DNA from: Sphingobacterium sp. GVS05A
GTDB lineage: Bacteria > Bacteroidota > Bacteroidia > Sphingobacteriales > Sphingobacteriaceae
Assembly: GCF_019969845.1 (NCBI RefSeq)
Contig: NZ_JAHXYR010000011.1
Span: forward strand, 1-64,000
Direction: 5' to 3'
DNA length: 64,000 nt
Shown: in pieces, positions 23,849 to 31,876 of the stretch
Numbering within the stretch: position 1 is the stretch's first letter
Layout of the letters: the number at the start of each line of letters is the position of its first letter
The notes under the pieces: generated by a model
Database searches by the model: none
Told to the model about the DNA's origin: nothing
What the model saw: the letters and a program-made list of their open reading frames with translations, nothing else
Position numbers and translations under genes: made by a program

Positions 23849-24343
23849 ATGAATAAAAATGATATAAAAAACACGAATCTTCTTCGGAAGTCAATAACAG
23901 ATACCAGGTCTCTTTTATTGACTAAGAGAATACGGCAGCTCAAAGTATCCGATCTTATTTCAGTGTTAAATCTCTCCAGGAGCAAGTTCTTTCGCTTCTT
24001 TGGAAATATGAATATTATTTTGGAATTGGTTATCTCAGAAGAACTTGAGCGCAGTTATGATCTTATCGCGCGTAATCTTTTGGCTGGCCTAGATAACCCG
24101 CATCTGATAGCCGAACTCAATCTGCTACGGGCAATTTATCTAAGAAAGAACAGCATACTTTATAATTATTATAAGGGCATATTATCTCTGCCCAAAAGAT
24201 ATGCGACATTAATACAGGCTGTCGCAGCAAAGGAGCAGCAATTGTACATGAATATCTTATCAAAACAGGGGAACCATATCGCAAACGATTACAGTCGGAT
24301 TAAACTATTGCCTCTGTTTCAAAATAGGACAATTAACCAATAG
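23849..24343 (+). CDS. Divergent TetR-like DNA-binding protein
   Basis: A 164-residue protein with a TetR-like N-terminal helix-turn-helix at about residues 31-56 (VSDLISVLNLSRSKFFRFFGNMNIILEL), where the usual F-Y-x-x-F recognition core has become F-F-R-F-F. The C-terminal part is helical, shorter than a normal TetR ligand domain, and has no recognisable family. It lies alone, 104 bp before the HMA-domain gene, with the RND efflux operon some 3.3 kb downstream. Regulator of one of these is possible but unproven. Confidence 0.5.
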   Translation: MNKNDIKNTNLLRKSITDTRSLLLTKRIRQLKVSDLISVLNLSRSKFFRFFGNMNIILELVISEELERSYDLIARNLLAGLDNPHLIAELNLLRAIYLRKNSILYNYYKGILSLPKRYATLIQAVAAKEQQLYMNILSKQGNHIANDYSRIKLLPLFQNRTINQ

Positions 24344-24447
24344 TCGCCAGCATAGTATATCAGTAAATTTCACAACTCTTACCCGAAATACCATAGTAAT
24401 TCCGCGGTAGGTAATCAGGAAATTTGTAAGACTAAAATAAATTAAAG

Positions 24448-24693
24448 ATGAAAAATGTAGAATTGAGCATACCAGATATGCAGAGCACACACTGTCAAAC
24501 AAGAGTGAACGCTGTGGTTAATGAGTTTGAGGATGTAAAAATCGAAAGATTGGAAGCTGGAAGACTTACTGTTTTAATTGAACGTAATGAAATTGAAGAA
24601 CAACTGGTGTCCGCGATCATGCGCGCAGGCTACAACGTAATACCTGAGCGTAGTGAAAAATCTTCAAGTTGTTCAACAGGCTGTTGCGGATAA
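24448..24693 (+). CDS. Heavy-metal-associated (HMA) domain protein with degenerate metal loop and cysteine tail
   Basis: An 81-residue protein with an HMA-type ferredoxin-like fold. The metal loop M-x-C-x-x-C is altered: M11, then S13 in place of the first cysteine, and C16. The C-terminus adds a cysteine cluster, SSSCSTGCCG, absent from ordinary copper chaperones, which may supply ligands instead. It lacks a signal peptide. The AraC-type gene follows 87 bp later in the same frame but beyond several stops and a perfect hairpin. The pair looks like a split counterpart of the HMA-AraC fusion at 26.8 kb. Confidence 0.7.
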   Translation: MKNVELSIPDMQSTHCQTRVNAVVNEFEDVKIERLEAGRLTVLIERNEIEEQLVSAIMRAGYNVIPERSEKSSSCSTGCCG

Positions 24694-24697
24694 TGCA

Positions 24698-24740
24698 CAA
24701 TAACGTAGAGAAGCAAGCCATCTGCTTCTCTACGTTATTG
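24698..24740. terminator. Perfect 18-bp hairpin after the HMA gene
   Basis: Arms CAATAACGTAGAGAAGCA (24698-24715) and TGCTTCTCTACGTTATTG (24723-24740) are exact complements around a 7-nt loop, starting 4 bp after the HMA stop. There is no T run after the right arm, so termination would not be of the simple intrinsic type; it may end or stabilise the transcript and separate the HMA gene from the downstream regulator. Confidence 0.6.
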
Positions 24741-24780
24741 GTAAGAATCCCTGCAAAAAGTCCCCTTTTATACATGAGCT

Positions 24781-25188
24781 ATGATAAATATATACAATTC
24801 AGATGAGTGCCCGGATATGATAACGAAAGTTTATCGTGTGGCGGAGCAGATTATTCAATCGCGGTTGGAAACCGGAAAACCCGCCCAATTTGCACTGGAA
24901 CTTAGCAACGAACTAAAAACAGATTATCAGGAATTGAACAATCTATTCCTTGCCCGATGTGATATGAGTCTGGAAGTAATTTTCCTAAAACAGATTGTCG
25001 AAAAGGTGAAAGAACTGCTTGTGTATACTGAACAGCCAATGTCACAGATCGCAAAAGCACTAGGTTATGAAAAATCAAATGACCTATCGGAACAATTGCT
25101 GTGCTATACCGGGTTAACATCAGCACACTTCAAACGCATCCGAAAAATCAAACTGGAAAACATCAGGCGACAGCAAAAAAAAATATAA
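24781..25188 (+). CDS. AraC-type helix-turn-helix protein without sensor domain
   Basis: A 135-residue protein whose C-terminal half is an AraC-type DNA-binding domain (LLVYTEQPMSQIAKALGYEK, then LSEQLLCYTGLTSAHFKRIRK). The first 60 residues match the linker region of the HMA-AraC fusion at 26.8 kb but no HMA domain is attached. The two proteins share EKVKxLLVYTE, IAxALGY and YTGxTSxHFK. It is followed 42 bp later by the ferredoxin reductase gene, which may be its cotranscribed or regulated partner. Confidence 0.75.
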   Translation: MINIYNSDECPDMITKVYRVAEQIIQSRLETGKPAQFALELSNELKTDYQELNNLFLARCDMSLEVIFLKQIVEKVKELLVYTEQPMSQIAKALGYEKSNDLSEQLLCYTGLTSAHFKRIRKIKLENIRRQQKKI

Positions 25189-25230
25189 GGGCTTGGCACT
25201 TACAATCATTGTCAGAAAAGGAATTGTGGA

Positions 25231-26301
25231 ATGAAAAAATATACTTGGCGTACACATAAAATTGTAAAGGAAACAGAAGACACGGTAACGATATACTTCG
25301 ATGCAACAGCACAGAAGATGACCTACCTGCCCGGACAGTACCTGAATATCCGGCTTAATATCAATGGCGAATTGCTTATAAGATCCTATTCATTGAGTTC
25401 CATCCCATCCGACAGTTATCCTGCTATTACGGTTAAACGGGTTGGAGGCGGTAAGATGAGTTCTTATATCGTAGATTATGCCGCAAATATCGAAACCTGG
25501 GACATAACAGGTCCATTCGGAAATTTTATTCTGGATCAGAAGATTGCAGATCAACAGCAGGTTGTTCTGCTTGCCGGAGGGAGCGGTATTTCACCGCTAT
25601 TTTCGATGTTGAAGAGTATTGACAGCACGAAATATACTCCTTTGTTGATCTACAGTAGCAAATCACCGGAAGAAACTATTTTTTTGAATCTATTAACATC
25701 ACTCGAAGCTGAGCGCACTTTGGACATCTGCTATTCTTTTACGGCACCGGAATTTGTTTCAACAAAAATGAATCATATTCCGGGGCGGTTCTCTTTACTT
25801 GTGCTCCGATCAGTGATCAAAAGGCTTGTCGCAGCAATTAATGACACACATTATTATATCTGTGGTCCTGTTGCGCTGATGGACCTTTACAGGGATGCCC
25901 TGATAGGCCTGAAAATTCCCGAAGAAAATATCCATATGGAATATTTCAATGCGACATCTGCAGATTTGGCTAATTTTGAAACAGATGACAACACAAATGA
26001 GGTAATCGTAACGCACTACGAGGACAGCTATGTAGACGATGAAATACAAACATTCGAATGTACTTCACTTATCGAAGTTAAACCGCGGCAATCGTTATTG
26101 GAGGCTATGAAAATACATGATATCAACGTAGCAAGTTCTTGCAACAATGGAACCTGTGGAACCTGTTGGGCAGTCAAAACAACAGGTACAATTCATATGC
26201 CCCGTCATGACGCATTACCCCCTGAGGATATTGCAGCGGGAATAGTTTTGCTCTGTCAAAGTTATCCCTTAACTGGGGATGTATGTGTTACTTTGCAGTA
26301 A
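25231..26301 (+). CDS. Ferredoxin-NADP reductase-type flavoprotein with C-terminal 2Fe-2S domain
   Basis: A 356-residue one-piece electron-transfer protein in the PaaE/Hcr layout. The FAD domain has RSYSLSS (51-57), the NAD(P) domain begins VVLLAGGSGISPLFSML, and the C-terminal plant-type ferredoxin domain binds 2Fe-2S through C304, C309, C312 (CNNGTCGTC) and C342. It moves electrons from NAD(P)H to a partner oxygenase, reductase or metal centre that is not encoded next to it. Cotranscription with the AraC-type gene upstream is likely. The stop codon lies inside a hairpin. Confidence 0.88.
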   Translation: MKKYTWRTHKIVKETEDTVTIYFDATAQKMTYLPGQYLNIRLNINGELLIRSYSLSSIPSDSYPAITVKRVGGGKMSSYIVDYAANIETWDITGPFGNFILDQKIADQQQVVLLAGGSGISPLFSMLKSIDSTKYTPLLIYSSKSPEETIFLNLLTSLEAERTLDICYSFTAPEFVSTKMNHIPGRFSLLVLRSVIKRLVAAINDTHYYICGPVALMDLYRDALIGLKIPEENIHMEYFNATSADLANFETDDNTNEVIVTHYEDSYVDDEIQTFECTSLIEVKPRQSLLEAMKIHDINVASSCNNGTCGTCWAVKTTGTIHMPRHDALPPEDIAAGIVLLCQSYPLTGDVCVTLQ

Positions 26302-26309
26302 CACATACA
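26280..26309. terminator. Hairpin shared by the reductase gene and the OrfA-like gene
   Basis: GTATGTGTTACT (26281-26292) and AGTAACACATAC (26297-26308) form a perfect stem with TTGC as loop, extended by one more pair outside. It covers the reductase stop codon and abuts the convergent gene's stop at 26312, so it can serve both strands; T runs are short. Confidence 0.55.
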
Positions 26310-26311
26310 GC

Positions 26312-26578
26312 TCAAAAATTTTCCTTCAACATTTCCTTTAGATTTCGATGCTCCAGACAGAGATCGGCATACATCATTTTTAGTGTATTGTTCTCTTCGT
26401 TCAAATTCACCAATACCACCAGAATATCCATTGCGACATCTTTATATTTATCTTTCAGTTCATAAATCGTGGCGCCATACACGCCATATTTATCAAAAAG
26501 CTCCATACCACTTTTTCCTAAATTATAGTCTTTCAGTATCTTGCCGATCTGATGTTCATTACTTGCTTTGTTCTTCAT
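26312..26578 (-). CDS. Orphan IS3-type OrfA-like helix-turn-helix protein
   Basis: An 88-residue protein with the layout of IS3-family OrfA: a helix-turn-helix (IGKILKDYNLGKSGMELFDKYG, then GATIYELKDKYKD) followed by a short coiled coil ending MYADLCLEHRNLKEML. The MYADLxLEnxxLK pattern is typical of the region before the OrfB frameshift. No OrfB reading frame or terminal repeats are nearby. It is therefore either a stranded piece of an insertion sequence or a reused small DNA-binding protein. The frame is open upstream of the chosen ATG (26578), but that sequence is AT-rich and unlike the family. Confidence 0.6.
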   Translation of the reverse strand: MKNKASNEHQIGKILKDYNLGKSGMELFDKYGVYGATIYELKDKYKDVAMDILVVLVNLNEENNTLKMMYADLCLEHRNLKEMLKENF

Positions 26579-26774
26579 CTTGCTAACATATTTTCTGTTA
26601 CAAAATTCAGAAAGATCGACAGTCTTAACTATATACTTTTCCCCCTTAATTTTATGATATTTAATGCTACCACAGAAAATAACCCAAAATTTTGCAAATC
26701 TAAGCCGGAATATTATATAATCATATTTGATACAAATGGTGAATTTTATCCGGATATAAAAGAGGGACAAATAC

Positions 26775-27353
26775 ATGATGAAAACTACGACTCTGTTAAT
26801 AAAAGGAATGGTGTGCAATAGATGTGTGTATGTACTGGAAAGGGAAATGACGACCCTGGGTTTTGAGGTATTGGACATTATGCTTGGGCAAGTCATCCTT
26901 AAAGCGACGGATGATTTGCCTCAAAAGATGAATACAATGGAACTGATGCTGAAAGGAAACGGTTTCGAATTGCTTTACGAAAAGAAACAGAAGATAATCA
27001 ATGGTATAAAAGAGTATGTTGAAAAAGGGATCGATATGCAATTGGCAAGCGGAGTCCCAACCCGGTTTACGGCCTTGATCAGCGATCAGCTAAATAAGAA
27101 TTACGATACATTGAGTACCCTGTTTTCGTCAACGGAGGGAATAACGCTCGAAAAGTATATTATTTTTAGGAAACTCGAAAAGGTAAAACACCTGTTGGTT
27201 TACACCGAAATGTCTCTGACGGAAATTGCCTATGCCTTGGGGTACAGCAGTCAGGCATACCTATCCAACCAACTAAAAAAATACACGGGCTTCACATCAA
27301 GCCATTTTAAACAGGCAAAACTGGACAGAAAACCAACAGAGCTACTGAAATAA
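26775..27353 (+). CDS. HMA domain fused to an AraC-type DNA-binding domain
   Basis: A 192-residue candidate metal-responsive regulator. Residues 1 to about 70 resemble a heavy-metal-associated domain with an intact loop G-M-V-C-N-R-C (C14, C17). Residues about 75-125 are a linker, and about 130-185 are an AraC-type helix-turn-helix (LLVYTEMSLTEIAYALGYSS; LSNQLKKYTGFTSSHFKQ). Binding of a soft metal such as copper, mercury or zinc by the cysteine pair could control DNA binding; this is inference. It could start at 26775 or at the next codon. An intrinsic terminator overlaps its stop, and the RND efflux operon begins about 0.3 kb downstream. Confidence 0.75.
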   Translation: MMKTTTLLIKGMVCNRCVYVLEREMTTLGFEVLDIMLGQVILKATDDLPQKMNTMELMLKGNGFELLYEKKQKIINGIKEYVEKGIDMQLASGVPTRFTALISDQLNKNYDTLSTLFSSTEGITLEKYIIFRKLEKVKHLLVYTEMSLTEIAYALGYSSQAYLSNQLKKYTGFTSSHFKQAKLDRKPTELLK

Positions 27354-27371
27354 CAGTAGCTCTCCTTTTTT
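27338..27371 (+). terminator. Intrinsic terminator of the HMA-AraC gene
   Basis: AGAGCTACTG (27338-27347) / CAGTAGCTCT (27354-27363), perfect 10-bp stem, 6-nt loop that contains the stop codon, followed by CC and six T (27366-27371). Confidence 0.87.
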
Positions 27372-27670
27372 ATACTCCGCCCCTTTCGTATTTAATCCTT
27401 CCGGAACAAATGAACCTTAGCATCTGATGTTACGGGGTTCGCACGCAATCTCTATCGGCATCGGCCAACTTCTTCGTCGCTGTTAGAGTCGCTGGAAAAA
27501 TCAGTAAATCTTATAAATCGAATAAGGAGTTGCATACGCTGCGCCTGCGCGGGTATCGCCAATTTTGTATTCGGATAAACGATCTGGACACAATGTCCGG
27601 AAAATTCCAATGATCAATTTATAAAGATAGTAACGTTTAATCATTTATTGCACAATTAAAAAGCAAGACC
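27372..27670. other. Intergenic stretch before the efflux operon
   Basis: About 300 bp without a supported gene. A plus-strand frame of some 60 codons is open up to 27613 but has no start codon and no family I recognise. The region should hold the promoter of the RND operon; I could not identify an exact TAnnTTTG element. Confidence 0.4.
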
Positions 27671-28744
27671 ATGTTATACAAATCAACAAAATCCAGGACG
27701 GGTATGTTAGTTCCTCTACTTGGTATCATACTTATTGCCTGTGAGAACAAGCCTGAAAAAACAGCGGCAACACCGAGCAGCACCAAAGCTGATGATGCGC
27801 GGTTGCCTGTCGATATATTGATCGCGCAGGAGGAGCAACTTCATCACGATGAGACCGCTATTGGAACCATGATGCCTTATCGGGAAGTGTCCATTGTCGG
27901 CGAACTGCCACAAAAAATTACCCGTGTCGCATTTCAGGACGGTAGCTACGTGGAGCAGGGAGCCATACTCTATATCCTGAATGATACCGATATCAGGGCA
28001 CGTCTTAATCAGATCGGAGCTGAATTGGAACTCGCAAAACTGAACAAAGAACGGTTACAGAACCTGTTGAAAACCGAAACGATCAAACAACAGGAATACG
28101 ATGAAGCACTTATGCGCTTTCGTTCTTTAACCGCCCAACAGGAATTGCTCCGTGTAGAACTGGCGAAGACTGTCATTAGAGCTCCTTTTTCCGGAAAAAT
28201 AGGTATTTCAAAAGTGCATGTAGGTGCCTATGTTATCCCTGGTGCCGCGCTGGTTACTCTACAGGATCAAATCAGCCTCAAGATTAACTTTTCTATTTCT
28301 GAGAAACACCTGCCTTTGATCAACAATGGGACAAAAGTCCGCTTCACAACAGCACTATCCGCAGAGCAACTTGAGGCGACGGTACTCGCTACCGAGCCGG
28401 GGCTGGATGCTTCGGGCCGAAGTCTGGAAGTTCAAGCGCGCGTGGACAACTCTAATAAAAAATTCCGCCCAGGGATGTCCGCCAAAATACATTTTGGCAG
28501 CAGCGACAAGGAAGCTAAGGGTGTCAAGGTGCCTACTGAGGCCCTTATGCCCGGTGATGGCGGATACAATGCATTTGTTATCGTCGATGGCAAAGCGAAA
28601 CCCATTGCCGTCACCATCAGTAACCGAACGGAAGCCGATGCCGTCATCACATCCGGTCTGAGTACCGGTGACAGCGTTATTGTCTCCAATATGTTGCGTA
28701 TTGGAGATGGCACACCCGTAAAAGCTATTATTCCAACTAAATAA
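27671..28744 (+). CDS. RND efflux periplasmic adaptor (membrane fusion) lipoprotein
   Basis: A 357-residue adaptor of the MexA/AcrA type. The N-terminus is a lipoprotein signal ending LIAC, so the protein is inner-membrane anchored. A lipoyl/biotinyl half-motif (VGELPQKITRVAFQDGSYVEQGAILYIL), an alpha-helical hairpin about residues 110-150, and the return strand IRAPFSGKIGISKVHVGAYV follow, then the beta-barrel domain. It links the RND pump encoded 6 bp downstream to the TolC-type channel. First gene of a four-gene export operon. Confidence 0.92.
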   Translation: MLYKSTKSRTGMLVPLLGIILIACENKPEKTAATPSSTKADDARLPVDILIAQEEQLHHDETAIGTMMPYREVSIVGELPQKITRVAFQDGSYVEQGAILYILNDTDIRARLNQIGAELELAKLNKERLQNLLKTETIKQQEYDEALMRFRSLTAQQELLRVELAKTVIRAPFSGKIGISKVHVGAYVIPGAALVTLQDQISLKINFSISEKHLPLINNGTKVRFTTALSAEQLEATVLATEPGLDASGRSLEVQARVDNSNKKFRPGMSAKIHFGSSDKEAKGVKVPTEALMPGDGGYNAFVIVDGKAKPIAVTISNRTEADAVITSGLSTGDSVIVSNMLRIGDGTPVKAIIPTK

Positions 28745-28750
28745 GATGCC

Positions 28751-31700
28751 ATGAGTATATCGTCACTAAGTATTAAAAAGCCTGTATTGGCCGGAGTATT
28801 TTCTCTGTTGTTGGTTATATTGGGAATTGTCGGATGGAAACAGTTGGGGGTGCGGGAGTTTCCACTTACCGAGCCTCCGGTCATCTCTGTGATTACCTTC
28901 TACCCCGGTGCGAGCCCTGATGTCATTGCATCCAAACTTACGCGCCCTATGGAGGAGTCTATCGCCGAAGCCGGTGGTATCCGGACAATCTCTTCGGAAT
29001 CACGTGAACAGGTCAGTGTGATCTCGGTCGAATTTAACCGTGAGACTGACATTGAGGACGCGTTAAATGATGTCAGAGACAAAGTCGCCAAATCCCGGAA
29101 GCAGCTGCCAGCAGATGTAGATCCACCTATTGTTCAGAAAGCATCCTCCGCAGACAACCTCGTTGCCTTTCTCGAAGTAGAAAGTGATACAAAAGATATC
29201 AAAGAGGTCAGTCATATTGCCTCCACGGTTATCAAAGACAGGATGCAATCCATTCCGGGAATCAATAACGTCGCTATTGTCGGAGAGCATAAATATGCCA
29301 TGCGACTCCGGTTTGACCCGATTAAACTAGCTTCCTATCAGCTTACCCCCGAAGATGTCCGACAGGCCCTACTCAGAGAGAATATTGATCTGCCCTCCGG
29401 CCGCATCGAAGGTGATCACAGCGAATTGAGTATACGGACGCTGGGACGACTCAACAGTGCCGCAGATTTTAATGAGATGCTGATCAAAAAAGTCGGCAAC
29501 AGCGTTATCAAACTGAAGGATATCGGTGTAGCAGAACTTGGTGAAATGAACGAACGTACCGCTATTATCAACGAGACAGGCAATCTGAATCGTATCGGTA
29601 TCGGGGTAGCGATACAGATCCAGCGTGATGCCAACGCCATAGAGGTTGTGGACGAATTTTATAAACGCCTGGCACAGCTCAAAAAAGATATACCTTCCGA
29701 TTACCGACTTATTGTAGGATTTGATTTCACGCGTTCCGTCCGTGAATCCATCAAGGAGGTTGAAGAAACCCTATTTATCGCATTTGGATTGGTCGTGCTT
29801 ATTATTTTTCTTTTCCTTCGGGACTGGCGTTCGACCATTATACCGGTATTGGCCATACCGGTATCTATCTTATCTGCATTTTTCATTATGTATATTGCTG
29901 GTTTTTCCATCAATGTGCTCACACTGCTGGCGCTCGTGCTTGCAATTGGACTTGTGGTCGATGATGCTATCGTGGTACTTGAAAATATCTACAAAAAAAT
30001 TGAGGAAGGGATGTCCCCGATACAGGCCGCATTTAAAGGTTCCAAAGAAATCTACTTTGCCGTAATTTCAACCACAATTACCCTGGCAGCGGTATTCTTG
30101 CCAATTGTATTTATGGGCGGTATCAGCGGTCAGCTCTTTCTTGAGTTTGCCGTTGTAGTTTCCGGATCTGTCCTGGTTTCCGCTTTCGTGGCCCTGACAC
30201 TGACACCCATGCTGAGCGCTTATTTTCTCAAAAAGAAAGCTGGTCCAGGGTGGTTCTATCGGGTGACTGAACCTTTTTTTGTCCGCTTAAATAACGGCTA
30301 TACGCAATTGCTGGTTCTTTTCATGAAAGTACGCTGGCTCGCCTGGGTGTTTCTGATTGTTACGACAGGACTGATCTACTTCGTCGGTAAACAATTGCCA
30401 TCGGAACTTGCACCTGTAGAAGACCGCTCCAATATGAATCTGATTGCTGTAGCTCCCGAAGGAGTTTCTTTTGAGTACATGAAAAAGAATATGATCGAGG
30501 TCGGTAAGTATGTAAACGATTCTACCGATGGCTTGTACCAGACCTATTCCATGGTGGCCATTTCCTTTATCCCTGCTCCCGCTCCGGTGAATGTTGCGGT
30601 GCAAAGTATCTACCTGAAAGACCCGAAAGAAAGGAAAAAGTCTATCCAGGACCTATACAACCAATATGGTGCTGCCTCAGGTAATTTCCGTGGTTTTCTC
30701 CTATTTCCCTATCTTCCGCCAACTATTGGCACCCGATATGGTGGTGGTATGCCAGTCCAGTTTGTGTTACAGGCACAAAACCTGGATAGTTTGACCGCTG
30801 TCTTACCTAAATTTTTGGGTGCGGTACGTCAGAGCAAAAAATTGATGTTTGCCGATTCAGATCTTAAAATAAACAAACCAGAGGTAAAAATAACGATAGA
30901 TCGGGAGAAGGCAGCACTGATGGGTGTATCCATCGAAGAGGTGGCTCGTACCCTACAGCTATCCCTTTCGGGACAACGTTATGGTTACTTCCTACGTGAT
31001 GACCGTCAATATGAAGTGATTGGACAGTTGTCACGCCGTTATAGGAATGATATCAATGACTTAAATGGTATTTATGTCCACTCAACTACGGGGCAGATGA
31101 TTCCACTGAGTAACCTGATCACCACGAAAGAAGCTGTAAGTCCAGCCGCGATTTACCGATACGATCAATATACCTCTGCTACGATATCCGCAGCCCCCAT
31201 GCCGGGTGTAAGCCTTGCTGAAGCTATCCAGGAGATCGAAAAAATAAAAGCCGAAGTGCTTGGGGAGAATTTTAAATCCTCCTTAGCTGGGCAGTCACGC
31301 GATTTCAGCGAAAGCCAGGGCAATATCACCTTCACATTAATATTGGCGCTTCTACTCATCTATATGATATTGGCCGCCCAGTTTGAAAGTCTCAGAGACC
31401 CGCTCACCATCATGCTTACGGTACCGATGGCAGTAACAGGAGCTATCCTGAGCCTGCACTGGTTTGGTCAGAGCTTAAATGTATTTAGTCAAATCGGCAT
31501 CATTACGCTCGTTGGACTCATTACCAAAAATGGTATTCTAATCGTCGAATTTGCGAATCACCTGAAAGATACCGGACTTTCGAAATATGATGCCGCCATT
31601 ACAGCCGCTGAACAGCGTTTTCGTCCCATACTGATGACCTCCTTGGCGATGATATTCGGTGCATTGCCCATTGCGCTTACAGTAAACAGCCGTCAGTCCC

Positions 31701-31852
31701 TAGGCATTGTCATCGCTGGTGGACTTGTGTTCTCCGGTATCCTCACGCTATTTATTATCCCGGCGGTCTACTCCTACCTGTCCAGTAATAAGCGCAGGGA
31801 AGTCATTGTTGAAGAAGATGTCGAAAGCCTACATGAAAACGCAACGCACTAA
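28751..31852 (+). CDS. RND family efflux pump, HAE-1-like permease
   Basis: A 1033-residue proton-driven pump of the AcrB/MexB group with twelve membrane helices and two large periplasmic loops. The proton-relay aspartates appear as D404 and D405 in GLVVDDAIVVLEN, and the matching lysine is K926 in GLITKNGILIVEFAN. The family exports drugs, dyes, detergents or solvents. It is not of the heavy-metal (CusA) subgroup as far as I can see: the chain is of HAE-1 length and I see no methionine relay. Sits between the adaptor (6-bp gap) and TolC (24-bp gap). Confidence 0.95.
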   Translation: MSISSLSIKKPVLAGVFSLLLVILGIVGWKQLGVREFPLTEPPVISVITFYPGASPDVIASKLTRPMEESIAEAGGIRTISSESREQVSVISVEFNRETDIEDALNDVRDKVAKSRKQLPADVDPPIVQKASSADNLVAFLEVESDTKDIKEVSHIASTVIKDRMQSIPGINNVAIVGEHKYAMRLRFDPIKLASYQLTPEDVRQALLRENIDLPSGRIEGDHSELSIRTLGRLNSAADFNEMLIKKVGNSVIKLKDIGVAELGEMNERTAIINETGNLNRIGIGVAIQIQRDANAIEVVDEFYKRLAQLKKDIPSDYRLIVGFDFTRSVRESIKEVEETLFIAFGLVVLIIFLFLRDWRSTIIPVLAIPVSILSAFFIMYIAGFSINVLTLLALVLAIGLVVDDAIVVLENIYKKIEEGMSPIQAAFKGSKEIYFAVISTTITLAAVFLPIVFMGGISGQLFLEFAVVVSGSVLVSAFVALTLTPMLSAYFLKKKAGPGWFYRVTEPFFVRLNNGYTQLLVLFMKVRWLAWVFLIVTTGLIYFVGKQLPSELAPVEDRSNMNLIAVAPEGVSFEYMKKNMIEVGKYVNDSTDGLYQTYSMVAISFIPAPAPVNVAVQSIYLKDPKERKKSIQDLYNQYGAASGNFRGFLLFPYLPPTIGTRYGGGMPVQFVLQAQNLDSLTAVLPKFLGAVRQSKKLMFADSDLKINKPEVKITIDREKAALMGVSIEEVARTLQLSLSGQRYGYFLRDDRQYEVIGQLSRRYRNDINDLNGIYVHSTTGQMIPLSNLITTKEAVSPAAIYRYDQYTSATISAAPMPGVSLAEAIQEIEKIKAEVLGENFKSSLAGQSRDFSESQGNITFTLILALLLIYMILAAQFESLRDPLTIMLTVPMAVTGAILSLHWFGQSLNVFSQIGIITLVGLITKNGILIVEFANHLKDTGLSKYDAAITAAEQRFRPILMTSLAMIFGALPIALTVNSRQSLGIVIAGGLVFSGILTLFIIPAVYSYLSSNKRREVIVEEDVESLHENATH

Positions 31853-31876
31853 TTATCAATTTCAAAGTTTATTACA

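Noticed and set aside
24448..25188. HMA gene and AraC gene as one broken HMA-AraC gene
   Set aside because: They share a reading frame, but at least four in-frame stops and a perfect hairpin separate them, and the second gene has its own start; a single sequencing error cannot explain this.
27430..27613. Open plus-strand frame of about 60 codons before the RND operon
   Set aside because: No start codon, no recognisable motif and low-complexity hydrophobic/basic composition; not enough to call a gene or remnant.
28751..31852. Heavy-metal (CusA-type) RND pump linked to the HMA regulators
   Set aside because: The pump and adaptor look like HAE-1 drug exporters and no metal-binding methionine or histidine clusters were seen; linkage to metal sensing is only by proximity.
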